From: CBDDEC01 sp965198045
Lineage (GTDB): Bacteria; Chloroflexota; Dehalococcoidia; UBA2979
Direction: 5' to 3'
Assembly (NCBI GenBank): GCA_965198045.1
Contig: CBDAOL010000011.1
Coordinates: 186,001-250,000 of the forward strand
DNA: 64,000 bases
The translations under genes were made by a program, and so were the position numbers. Below the pieces are notes generated by a model. It searched no databases. It was given only the letters and a program-made list of their open reading frames with translations, and was not told the DNA's origin. The first letter of the stretch is position 1, and every line of letters starts with the position of its first letter. Shown in pieces: positions 52,506 through 60,673 of the stretch.

Positions 52506-53458
52506 CATCCGAGGCGATGACGACTGGCAGCAGCGACGCCACGATTCGCGTCGAGGGTGTCTCGCGCTGGTTCGGCAGCGTGGTCGCCGTCAACGACGTC
52601 ACGGTCGAGTTCCGACCCGGCGTGACGGGTCTGCTTGGCCCGAACGGCGCGGGCAAGACGACGCTCCTGCGGATGATCGCCGGGCTCTCCGAACCCTCCA
52701 GCGGCAAGGTCGCTGTCCTGGGCGAGCCCGTCCGAGGCGACCCCGCGATCTTCGGGCGGATGGGTCTGATGCCCGAGCATGAGGGCGTCTACCAGTTCAT
52801 GTCCGGCCGCGCGTTCGTCGAATTCAACGCGCGACTGCAGGGCGTCAGCCCGCTCCAGCCGGCCGTCGACCGCGCCGTCGAGCTCGTCGGGCTCGAGCTG
52901 GCGCAGCACCGCGCCCTCGGCGGGTACTCGCGAGGCATGCGGCAGCGCATGCGACTGGCCGCTGCGCTCGTGCACGACCCCGAGATCCTGCTACTCGACG
53001 AGCCGCTGTCGGGCACCGACCCGCGGCAACGCCTCGAGTTCCAGACGATCGTCGACCGGCTGGCGCACGAGAGCCGCACCATCGTCATCTCCTCGCACAT
53101 CCTCGAGGAGGTCGAGGTGATGGCGCGCGAGATCGTGCTGATGGTCTCCGGCAAGGTGGCTGCGTCCGGCGACTTCCATGCGATCCGCCGCGCCATGAAC
53201 GAGCGTCCCTACCTCGTGCGCGTCAGCTGTAGTGACGCGCGCCGCCTGGCATCGTCGTTGGTGCAGCAGATCGAGGTGGACTCCGTCACGCTCAAGGAGG
53301 ATGGTGCGCTGCTGGTGCGCGGCAGCGACGTGGGCGCGCTCCAGCGCGCGATCCCGGTCGCCGCGGTCGCCGAGGCCGTGAGCCTGACGCGCGTCGAGCC
53401 CCTCGACGACACGCTGGAGAGCGTCTTCACCTACCTGGCGGGACGGAGCACCGTATGA
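52502..53458 (+). CDS. ABC-2 type exporter ATPase (second)
   Basis: ATPase of about 318 residues, related to but distinct from the one at 50623. Walker A GPNGAGKTT, Q-loop LMPEHEGVY, signature YSRGMRQRMRLAAA, Walker B ILLLDEPLSGTDPRQ, switch SSHILEEVE; long C-terminal domain. GTG 52502 overlaps the permease stop (GTGA); ATG 52517 with a GAGG site is the alternative. The two ATPases may form a heterodimer. Confidence 0.9.
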   Translation: MTSEAMTTGSSDATIRVEGVSRWFGSVVAVNDVTVEFRPGVTGLLGPNGAGKTTLLRMIAGLSEPSSGKVAVLGEPVRGDPAIFGRMGLMPEHEGVYQFMSGRAFVEFNARLQGVSPLQPAVDRAVELVGLELAQHRALGGYSRGMRQRMRLAAALVHDPEILLLDEPLSGTDPRQRLEFQTIVDRLAHESRTIVISSHILEEVEVMAREIVLMVSGKVAASGDFHAIRRAMNERPYLVRVSCSDARRLASSLVQQIEVDSVTLKEDGALLVRGSDVGALQRAIPVAAVAEAVSLTRVEPLDDTLESVFTYLAGRSTV

Positions 53459-54189
53459 GCGCGATCTTCTGGCTCTCGGCGCGGCAACTGACCGACCGGC
53501 GGCGCTTCCTGTTCGTCGTCGGGCTGGCCGCGATCCCCGCGCTCCTGATCGGGCTGCTGCTCACGATCGACGCGGTCAGCGGCGAATCGAATCGTGATCC
53601 GATCGCCGAGGAGATCGAGTTCATGTACGGCGTCCTGACCATGGTCGCGACGCTGCCGACGATGGTGCTGCTGCTGACCACCGTGAACTTCGGCGATGAG
53701 ATGGAGGACCGGACGCTGATCTACCTCGTGGCGAAGCCGATCTCGCGATGGAAGATCGTGCTGCCGAAGTTCGCCGCCTCGGTCGGAATCGCGAGTGCGC
53801 TGGGGCTGCTGAGTAACGCCGTCGCGATGGGGATGATGACCGACTTCGACGTTGGCTACATGGCTGCGACGTCTGCAGGCGTCGTGGTGGCGACGCTCTG
53901 CTACGGCGCGGTGTTCACATGGGCGGGGCTCGCGTTCCGGCACGCCTTACCGCTGGGCCTGGTCTACGTGGTGATCTGGGAGATCGTGCTCTCCTCGGCG
54001 TTCGCGGGAGCGCGCTTCCTGAGCGTTCGCCACTTCGCCTACGCCGTCACGCGCGGCCTGGACGAGACGCTGTTTGCCGACCTCACGATCGATGTCAGTG
54101 CGACGGGCGCGGTCGTCGGCACGATCTTCATCGTCGCGGCATTCGCGCTCCTCACGGAGCGCAAGCTGCGACGCATGGACGTGCCGTAG
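53455..54189 (+). CDS. ABC-2 type permease (second)
   Basis: Membrane subunit of 244 residues with six helices: LFVVGLAAIPALLIGLLL, LTMVATLPTMVLLLTTV, FAASVGIASALGLLSNAVA and others, with DEMEDRTLIYLVAKPISRWK as the coupling region. ATGA overlap with the second ATPase. Last of the four-gene exporter operon. Confidence 0.82.
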   Translation: MSAIFWLSARQLTDRRRFLFVVGLAAIPALLIGLLLTIDAVSGESNRDPIAEEIEFMYGVLTMVATLPTMVLLLTTVNFGDEMEDRTLIYLVAKPISRWKIVLPKFAASVGIASALGLLSNAVAMGMMTDFDVGYMAATSAGVVVATLCYGAVFTWAGLAFRHALPLGLVYVVIWEIVLSSAFAGARFLSVRHFAYAVTRGLDETLFADLTIDVSATGAVVGTIFIVAAFALLTERKLRRMDVP

Positions 54190-54275
54190 GTCGCAGCCCC
54201 CATGGTCGTGCGCTCCTCGCTACAATGCGCTCCCCTGCACGCCGGATAGGCGTGTGGCAGCCTGAGGGAGCACAC

Positions 54276-55358
54276 ATGCGAGCCGCCGTCTTCAATGCAC
54301 CGCTGGAAGAGCTGACGTTCGAGGACGTCGATATCTCCGACCCCATTGGCTACGAGGTCCTCGTGCGCACCGCCGCCAGCGGCGTGTGTCACTCCGACCT
54401 GCACTTCGTCGACGGCCTGTACCCGATGCGCGGTCCGGCCGTGCTCGGCCACGAGGCGGCCGGGGTGGTGGAGGCGGTCGGCCCGAACGTGACCGAGGTG
54501 GCGCCGGGCGACCATGTGATCGCCTGTCTCTCTGTCTACTGCGGCCGCTGCGACAGCTGCCTGACCGGCTCCACGCACCTCTGCGAGAACCGTCCGGCGC
54601 GCACGCCGGACGAGGGCCCGCGCCTGTCGATGGGCGGCGAGGCGGTGACGCAGATGGCCTCCATCGGGTCGTACGCGGAGCAGATGCTGCTGCACGAGAA
54701 CGGCGTGGTGAAGGTCGACAAGGACCTGCCGTTCGACGTGGCGGCGCTGATCGGCTGCGGTGTGACCACCGGCGTGGGCGCAGCGCTGAACACGGCGAAG
54801 GTGGAGCCGGGCTCGACGGTGGCGGTGTTCGGCGCCGGCGGCGTCGGCCTCTCCGCGATCCAGGGCGCGCGCATCGCCGGTGCGCGCATGATCATTGCCG
54901 TCGACATGGTCGAGCACAAACTGCAGACGGCCCGCGAGCTGGGCGCGACTCACTCCGTCGACGCCTCGCTGGGTGACCCGGTCGACCAGATCCGCGAGCT
55001 GACCGACGGGCGCGGCGTCGACTACTCGTTCGAGGCGATCGGCCTCAAGGTGGCGGCAGAACAGGCCTACGAGGCGATCCGTCGCGGCGGCACGGCGACG
55101 GTGATCGGGATGATCCCGGTCGGCGAGAACATCGAGATCCCAGGCGCGAGCCTGCTCGGCGAGAAGAAGCTGCAGGGGTCCTCGATGGGCTCGAACCGCT
55201 TCAAGGTCGACATGCCGAAGTACATCGACTTCTACCGCCAGGGGCGGCTGAAGCTCGACGAGATGGTGACGAAGCGCGGCAAGCTGGAGGACGTCAACAG
55301 CGCCTTCGAGGCGATGCGCAACCGCGAGGTGACTCGCACCGTCCTGATGTTCGACTAA
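54276..55358 (+). CDS. zinc-dependent alcohol dehydrogenase (paralogue of 29856)
   Basis: Medium-chain dehydrogenase of 360 residues. Catalytic zinc ligands GVCHSDLHF, LGHEAAG and LIGCGVTTG; structural zinc CGRCDSCLTGSTHLC; NAD site GAGGVGLSA. Closely similar to the product of 29856-30956 along its whole length, including MVEHKLQTARELGAT against MVEHKLSIAKDFGAT. The start ATG 54276 has GAGGGAG upstream. It precedes a truncated nitroreductase-like gene by eight bases. Confidence 0.9.
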   Translation: MRAAVFNAPLEELTFEDVDISDPIGYEVLVRTAASGVCHSDLHFVDGLYPMRGPAVLGHEAAGVVEAVGPNVTEVAPGDHVIACLSVYCGRCDSCLTGSTHLCENRPARTPDEGPRLSMGGEAVTQMASIGSYAEQMLLHENGVVKVDKDLPFDVAALIGCGVTTGVGAALNTAKVEPGSTVAVFGAGGVGLSAIQGARIAGARMIIAVDMVEHKLQTARELGATHSVDASLGDPVDQIRELTDGRGVDYSFEAIGLKVAAEQAYEAIRRGGTATVIGMIPVGENIEIPGASLLGEKKLQGSSMGSNRFKVDMPKYIDFYRQGRLKLDEMVTKRGKLEDVNSAFEAMRNREVTRTVLMFD

Positions 55359-55366
55359 CGACGCCC

Positions 55367-55633
55367 ATGGACGACGCCCTCCGGCAGGCGCTCGAGGCCG
55401 AGCGGGTCGTGGATATCACCACGACCGGCCGGCACTCGGGCGACCCACGCCGCATCGAGATCTGGATCCACCACGTCGACGGCCGCTGGTTCATCACCGG
55501 CCGGCCGGGCCGCCGCGGTTGGTACGCGAACTTGGTAGCGACGCCGGCCTTCACGCTGCACGTCAAGCGCGGCGCCGAGGCCGATCTGCCCTCGACGGCC
55601 CGCGCGATCACCGAGGAGGCGGAGCGCCGGTGA
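55367..55633 (+). pseudogene. deazaflavin-dependent nitroreductase-like gene, C-terminus lost
   Basis: Eighty-eight residues of a split-barrel nitroreductase (DITTTGRHSGDPRRIEIWIH, GRRGWYANLVATPAFTLHVK) instead of about 130. The frame stops at TGA 55631-55633 in the middle of the final helix (ITEEAERR), exactly where a convergent hydrolase gene also ends abruptly. This looks like a deletion that removed the ends of both genes. The TGA is not a selenocysteine codon: nothing of the family continues beyond it. Confidence 0.65.
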
Positions 55634-56135
55634 GGCCGTCCGGGGCTTCGGGCGTGGCGCGCCGTAGAGCCGCCTCGATCTCCGCGCGGGTGGCCAGCGA
55701 TGCCAGATCGCGATTCTGGGCGAAGTAGGTGGCCGAGGCCGAGCTCATCCACTCGTTCATGTAGGACGGAGGCTCAGACGTGATCGCCGCAAGCACGACG
55801 TCAGGGTCGGTGCCCGCCAGCGTCGACGTCGTGACCGCACCGACGGACTGACCGCCGACGATCGCAGGCTCGCCGACGACCTCACGGATGAAGGCTCCGA
55901 TGTCTCGCGCGAAGTCGACGAAGCGGTAGCCGCGCTAGACGTGACCCGAGGCGCCGTGACCACGGAGGTCGGGACGAAAGAGGTGCGTACGCTCCCGGAG
56001 GCGTGGAAGGATCAGCGGATTGCCGTCGCGCGAGCCGCCAAGTCCGTGCAGCCAGACGAAGGGCGGCCCGTTATTCGGCCCCTCGGCGTAGGCGAGGGTG
56101 ACCTCGCCGCTGTCGAAGGCCGCTTCGGTGTCCAT
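55608..56135 (-). pseudogene. alpha/beta hydrolase gene with in-frame amber stop and lost C-terminus
   Basis: The N-terminal half is clear: FVWLHGLGGSRDGNPLILP and DLRGHGASGHV from ATG 56135. The frame then meets TAG at 55935-55937 and goes on in the same frame with YRFVDFARDIGAFIREVVGE and the nucleophile elbow VGGQSVGA, ending at 55608 after only about 60 more residues. The acid and histidine region is missing, and the end overlaps the truncated convergent gene. Two independent lesions (amber and deletion) indicate a true pseudogene rather than one sequencing error. Confidence 0.7.
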
Positions 56136-56286
56136 GCGCCGATCCTAGCCCGCCACAGCGTCCGCGGTCAGCGCCACGCAAACCGCGTCTCCGGCGCAGG
56201 CCACCGCCCGGCGCGCGAGCCACGAGCGCGCGGCGTTCGGGTACCATCCGCGAGCGCAAGGCGAGTACACCAGTGAGGGGGTGCGC

Positions 56287-57225
56287 ATGGGCGCCCTGGA
56301 TGGAAATGGCGTCGTCGTGACGGGCGCTGGGCGGGGCATTGGCCGCGCTGTGGCGCTGGCGGCGGCAGCCGAGGGGGCGACGGTCGTCGTCGCCGATAAC
56401 GGTAGCGAGCCGGATGGCACGGGTTCGAACCCGGCGGTCGCACAGGCGGTCGTCGACGAGATCATGGCTGCCGGCGGTAGCGCGGTCGCGGTCACCGAAG
56501 ACGTGAGCACGATGGACGGCGCCGAGGCCTGCGTGAAGGCAGCCCTCGACAGTGCGGGCAGCCTCGACGCGCTGGTGACCAGCGCCGGCTCGCGCCGCGA
56601 CACGCCGATCTGGGAGATGACCGAGGACGACTGGGACGCGATCATCGACGGCAACGTCAAAGCGACGCTCGCGCCAGTGAAGTTCGCGACGGTGGCGATG
56701 CGTCAGCAGCGCTACGGCCGGATCGTGATGATGGCGGCGGATGCCGGCCTCGGCGCGGTCGGGTCGGCGAATTATGCCGCCGCGGGCGAGGGCGTGATCG
56801 GTCTCAGCCGCACCGTGGCCCGCGACGTGGGGCGCTACGGCGTGACCTGCAACGCTATTTCGCCGCTGGCGCGCACGCGCCTCTTCGGTGGGGCATCGGA
56901 GGAGCTACGGCCGCCAGCCGGGGTGCGCTCCGCGGACGAGATGGCGCGCATCGCGCCGCCGTTCCCGACGCGGCGCTGGGAGGGCTCGGCCCACCCAGAT
57001 GCACCCGAGAGCGTGGCGCCGCTCGCGGTCTACCTCGTGAGCGAAGAGGCCGGCGACGTCAATGGCCAGCTCTTCGGCGTGCGGGGCGGCGAAATCTACC
57101 TCTACTCGTACCCCCAGATCGATCGACAGCTGCTCAGCTACGGGCGGCGCTTCACCATGGACGAGCTGGACGAGCAGGCGCCGAGGGCGCTCGCGCTCGA
57201 CGCCGCCAGCCCGCTCCGCGGCTAG
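56287..57225 (+). CDS. SDR-fold protein lacking catalytic Ser and Lys
   Basis: Rossmann SDR protein of about 312 residues. The cofactor motif is intact (TGAGRGIGRA), but the active site reads MMAADAGLGAVGSANYAAAG: serine is replaced by alanine and the lysine of YxxxK by glycine. C-terminal GDVNGQLFGVRGGEIYLYSY resembles MFE-2 type and related hydroxyacyl-CoA SDRs. It is followed after 13 bases by a canonical SDR of the same subgroup, so the two may form a heteromer with one inactive subunit. ATG 56287 is placed seven bases after GAGGGG; GTG 56281 is less likely. Confidence 0.78.
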   Translation: MGALDGNGVVVTGAGRGIGRAVALAAAAEGATVVVADNGSEPDGTGSNPAVAQAVVDEIMAAGGSAVAVTEDVSTMDGAEACVKAALDSAGSLDALVTSAGSRRDTPIWEMTEDDWDAIIDGNVKATLAPVKFATVAMRQQRYGRIVMMAADAGLGAVGSANYAAAGEGVIGLSRTVARDVGRYGVTCNAISPLARTRLFGGASEELRPPAGVRSADEMARIAPPFPTRRWEGSAHPDAPESVAPLAVYLVSEEAGDVNGQLFGVRGGEIYLYSYPQIDRQLLSYGRRFTMDELDEQAPRALALDAASPLRG

Positions 57226-57238
57226 CAAGGAGAGCACG

Positions 57239-58195
57239 ATGGGTAACCGACTGGAAGGAGGCGTCGCGATCGTCACCGGGGCGGGCCGTGGCATTGGCCG
57301 CGGCGTCGCGCATCTCCTCGCCGAGGAGGGCGCCTCGGTCGTCGTCAACGACTTCCGCGGCAACCTCGACGCCTCGGGCGCCGACGAGGGTCCTGCCGAC
57401 GAGGTGGCGCGCGAGATCCGCGACGCCGGCGGCAGCGCTGCCGCTCACTACGGCGACATCTCGAAGTTCGACGACGTGGCGGCGCTGGCGCAGACCGCGC
57501 TCGACGAGTTTGGGCGGCTGGACATTGCCTGCCACGTCGCTGGCATCCTGCGCGACCGCATGGTCTTCAACATGACCGAGGAGGAGTGGGACGCGGTGCT
57601 GGCGGTCCACCTCAAGGGGGCGTTCAACGTCGTCCGCAACTCGGTGGGGCCGATGCTGGAGCAGGGGTTCGGGCGCATCCTGCTGTTCTCGTCTGGATCT
57701 GGCCTCGGTTCGTCGGGGCAGGCCAACTACTCGGCGGCGAAGGAGGGCATGGTCGGCTTCGCGCGCGCCCTCGCCAGGGAGCTGGGGCCGCACGGGATCA
57801 CGGCCAACGCGATCTACCCGGGCGGCAACACGCGCATGACGCAGTCCGTCCCGATGGCGGCCGCGGACATCCGCGCGCAGGCGGGCATCATCCGTACCGG
57901 CCGCGCCGCCACCTCGGCAGTGGGCTGGCCTGAGGAGGGGCCGCAGCCGCGCGACCCGGAGAACAACGCCCCGATCGTGACCTGGCTCTGCAGCGACGCC
58001 GGTGCGTCGATCAACGGGCAGGTGATCGGTTCGTCTGGCTGGCAGGCCTCGAGGTACTCCACGCGGCAGGTGATCCGCTCGATCGCGAAGCCGGGGCACT
58101 GGGACCTCGATGAGCTGCGTCGCGCCGTGCCGCTGCAACTGGTCGCCGGTATCTCGAACCCGGCGCCGAAGCGCGTGGAGCAGCCGAAGTCGTAG
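57239..58195 (+). CDS. SDR-family oxidoreductase (canonical)
   Basis: Short-chain dehydrogenase of 318 residues with TGAGRGIGRG, VAGILRDRMVFNMTEEEWDA, catalytic serine in LFSSGSG and YSAAK. The C-terminal extension (INGQVIGSSGWQASRYSTRQ, then VIRSIAKPGHWDLDEL) is like that of the preceding gene and of MFE-2-type hydroxyacyl-CoA dehydrogenases. The ribosome site AAGGAGAG precedes ATG 57239. Likely acts on a CoA thioester, by subgroup; not shown by sequence. Confidence 0.87.
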   Translation: MGNRLEGGVAIVTGAGRGIGRGVAHLLAEEGASVVVNDFRGNLDASGADEGPADEVAREIRDAGGSAAAHYGDISKFDDVAALAQTALDEFGRLDIACHVAGILRDRMVFNMTEEEWDAVLAVHLKGAFNVVRNSVGPMLEQGFGRILLFSSGSGLGSSGQANYSAAKEGMVGFARALARELGPHGITANAIYPGGNTRMTQSVPMAAADIRAQAGIIRTGRAATSAVGWPEEGPQPRDPENNAPIVTWLCSDAGASINGQVIGSSGWQASRYSTRQVIRSIAKPGHWDLDELRRAVPLQLVAGISNPAPKRVEQPKS

Positions 58196-58214
58196 CGAAC
58201 GCCGAGGGCGACGC

Positions 58215-58766
58215 ATGACGACGAACGAGGCGCGGCGGATCTACCTCGTGCGGTACGACCCCGCGTGGCCGGGTCTAGCGGCGCAGGTCGCTGGCGCGAT
58301 CGTCGAGGCGTGCGGAGCGGATGGCGTTGGCGCGATCACGCGCGTCGAGCACATCGGATCGACGTCGATCGCGGGCTGTGACGCGAAGCGGGTGATCGAC
58401 CTGATGCCGGCGCTGGTCAGCTTCGAGGCGGGGCACGATTGCGTGACCCCGCTCGAGGCGTTGGGGTACGGGTACCACGGCGAGTATGGGCTACCGAGGC
58501 GGCATTACTTCTCGCGCCCCGCTGCCGCCTCGACGATCGGCCTGGCCGAGCACGTGCACATGTACACACCCGGCGAGGGGCAGTGGGACGACCAACTGGC
58601 GTTCGGCGACTATCTGCGCGCGCACGAGGATGCGCGAGACGAGTACGTCGCACTCAAGCGCGCGCTGGCGTTGCGGTACCCGCACGACGGCGACGCCTAC
58701 GCCGACGACAAGAGCGACTTCGTGCAGCGCATCCTGCGGATGAGGCGCGACGAGGGTGCATCGTGA
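58215..58766 (+). CDS. GrpB family (UPF0157) nucleotidyltransferase-fold protein
   Basis: Protein of 183 residues. HIGSTSIAGCDAKRVIDLMP is the family signature (GS-motif of the nucleotidyltransferase fold), and C-terminal HMYTPGEGQWDDQLAFGDYL matches. Function is not established. ATG 58215 has a GAGGGCG site. The stop overlaps the GTG of the phosphodiesterase gene by four bases. Confidence 0.85.
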   Translation: MTTNEARRIYLVRYDPAWPGLAAQVAGAIVEACGADGVGAITRVEHIGSTSIAGCDAKRVIDLMPALVSFEAGHDCVTPLEALGYGYHGEYGLPRRHYFSRPAAASTIGLAEHVHMYTPGEGQWDDQLAFGDYLRAHEDARDEYVALKRALALRYPHDGDAYADDKSDFVQRILRMRRDEGAS

Positions 58767-60181
58767 GCCTCGAGCGCTGCGCGGTGTTGCTGGTGCTCGA
58801 CGGGCTACGGCCTGACTTCGTGACGCCACAGCTGATGCCCAACCTCGATGCGCTGGCGCAGCGCGGGGTGCGCTACACGCGCAGTCACGCCGTCTGGCCG
58901 ACCGTGACGAGGGTGAACGCCTCCTCGATCGCGACGGGGTGTTACCCGGCGACGCACGGCATCCCCGACAACCAGCTCGTTGCGCGCGACCTCGACCCGA
59001 CACTGGTCCTCGACGCTGGCTCGCACGAGGACCTGGCGCGGCTGCGCGAGGTGCGCGACGGGCGCGTGCTGCGCCGCCCGACGCTAGCCGAGCGCGTGTC
59101 CGCGGCGGCCGGATCCTCGGCGATCGTCGGGACGGGCAGCCCCGGGTCGTCACAGCTGCACCATCCGGATGCGGACGCGCACGGCGACGCGGTGCACAAC
59201 CAGGCGTTCTGGCTCGGCGTCGAACGTGCGGAGGTGGAGGCGGACCTCGGCGCTCGGATGCTGGACGGGACCGCGCCGAACGTCGAGCAGAACCGCTGGT
59301 TCATGCGGCTGGTCACCGAGCGGTTGCTGCCGGGCGGCGCGGACTACGTGGTGTTCTGGCACTGCGACCCCGACAAGACCCAGCACCGCCACGCCGTCGG
59401 CCATCCCCAGGCGATCGAAGCGCTGCGCGAGGCCGATCGCAACGTCGCACGGCTCGTCGCCAGCCTCGGGGAGCTCGGCTTGAGCGAGCGTTACGACCTG
59501 ATCGTCACCTCCGACCACGGCTTTTCGACGAACGTGCCCGCGCTGGGCGAACCGAAGGTGCGCGAGGCGCTGGCCGCGACCGGGTTGGGGCCGAGCGAGG
59601 CGGTGGTGGCGGGGAGCGGGATCTACCTCGATGACCCGGAGCGCGCGGCCAGGGCCGCGGCTGTGCTGCGCGCCCTCGATGGGATCGGCGCCGTGTTCAC
59701 CGGCGCGCGTGGCGCGCCCGTCGTCGAGGGCACGCTCCCGCTGGCGGCGGTCGGGCAGGGCGGCGAGGACGGCGCCGACCTCATCTTCTCGGAGGCGTGG
59801 TCCGACGACGAGAACGAGCACGGCTGGCGCGGGCTGCGGGCCGGCGGAACACGCCCGGCCTCGAACCACGGCTCAGCCTCGCCCTGGGAAATCCGCAACA
59901 CGCTGATCCTCGCCGGGCCGAGCTTCGCCGAGGGGGTCGTGTCCGATGTGCCGGCGGGCAACGTCGACCTCGCGCCGACGCTGGCGCATGTCCTCGGTGT
60001 GGCCGGCGACGGGATGGAGGGGCGCGTGCTGCACGAGGCGCTGCGCGACGGACCGGCGCCCGGGGATGTCGAGGTGGCGGAAGACGTCATCGAGTCGGCC
60101 AAGGTGTCGGGACAACGTCAGCTGATGCAGCGCTCCCGCGTCGATGGGGTTTCGTACCTCGATGGGGCGCTTACCGGCTGA
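58763..60181 (+). CDS. type I phosphodiesterase / nucleotide pyrophosphatase-like (alkaline phosphatase superfamily)
   Basis: Metal-dependent hydrolase of 472 residues: LVLDGLRPDFVTPQLMPNLD supplies the first metal site (Asp), TVTRVNASSIATGCYPATHG the nucleophile (threonine in the WPTVTRVN segment, as in NPP enzymes), and DPDKTQHRHAVG and TSDHGFS the remaining ligands. No signal peptide is present, so it is likely cytosolic. GTG 58763 overlaps the GrpB stop; the longer open frame upstream is not credible. Substrate unknown. Confidence 0.87.
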   Translation: MSLERCAVLLVLDGLRPDFVTPQLMPNLDALAQRGVRYTRSHAVWPTVTRVNASSIATGCYPATHGIPDNQLVARDLDPTLVLDAGSHEDLARLREVRDGRVLRRPTLAERVSAAAGSSAIVGTGSPGSSQLHHPDADAHGDAVHNQAFWLGVERAEVEADLGARMLDGTAPNVEQNRWFMRLVTERLLPGGADYVVFWHCDPDKTQHRHAVGHPQAIEALREADRNVARLVASLGELGLSERYDLIVTSDHGFSTNVPALGEPKVREALAATGLGPSEAVVAGSGIYLDDPERAARAAAVLRALDGIGAVFTGARGAPVVEGTLPLAAVGQGGEDGADLIFSEAWSDDENEHGWRGLRAGGTRPASNHGSASPWEIRNTLILAGPSFAEGVVSDVPAGNVDLAPTLAHVLGVAGDGMEGRVLHEALRDGPAPGDVEVAEDVIESAKVSGQRQLMQRSRVDGVSYLDGALTG

Positions 60182-60247
60182 CTCATCCGGGGCGACGCAT
60201 ACCCGCTAGAATGCGCTCCGATTTGGTCGATTCGCCCGATCGGGGGA

Positions 60248-60646
60248 GTCACGTTCACGACCGACACGGTCGAGGCGGCGGCGGACGCCGCCCCGGGTAG
60301 CGCGGACCTCGCGATCGTCCTCGAGGCGGTGCACGACTTGCCCGATCCGGTCTCCGTTCTCGACGGCATGCGCCGCATCACCTCGGACGACGGCGTCGTG
60401 CTCGTCGTCGACGAAGCGACGGCGGACGAGTTCGAGGTCTCGGGCGACCCGATGGAGCGCTTCTTCTACGGCTTCAGCGTCACGACCTGCCTGCCGGATG
60501 GGCTCTCGACCGACCCCTCGGTCGGTACGGGCACCGTCATGCGGCGCGGCACGCTCGAGCAGTACGCGCTGGACGCCGGCTCCGCCTCGGTCGAAGTGCT
60601 GCCGATCGAGCACGACCAGTTCCGCGTGTACCGCCTCCACCGCTAG
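60248..60646 (+). pseudogene. C-terminal remnant of a class I methyltransferase
   Basis: About 130 codons matching the second half of a SAM-dependent methyltransferase of about 350 residues: LAIVLEAVHDLPDPVSVLDG, VVLVVDEATADEF, RFFYGFSVTTCLPDG and EVLPIEHDQFRVYRL. The N-terminal half, with the helix-turn-helix domain and the glycine-rich SAM motif, is missing. The only in-frame start, GTG 60329, lies inside the fold. I judge it a truncated pseudogene. Confidence 0.65.
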
Positions 60647-60673
60647 CCGACGCCGCGCGTATCCTCGGCGGCG

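Noticed and set aside
55631..55633. TGA of the short nitroreductase-like gene as selenocysteine
   Set aside because: The following frame bears no family sequence and there is no hairpin at the right distance.
55935..55937. In-frame TAG in the hydrolase gene as possible pyrrolysine
   Set aside because: The gene is also truncated at its 3' end, and no pyrrolysine genes or motif are seen; a plain nonsense mutation is simpler.
56421..56432. GGGTTCGAACCC, like a tRNA T-arm
   Set aside because: It lies inside an SDR coding region with no acceptor or anticodon stem around it.
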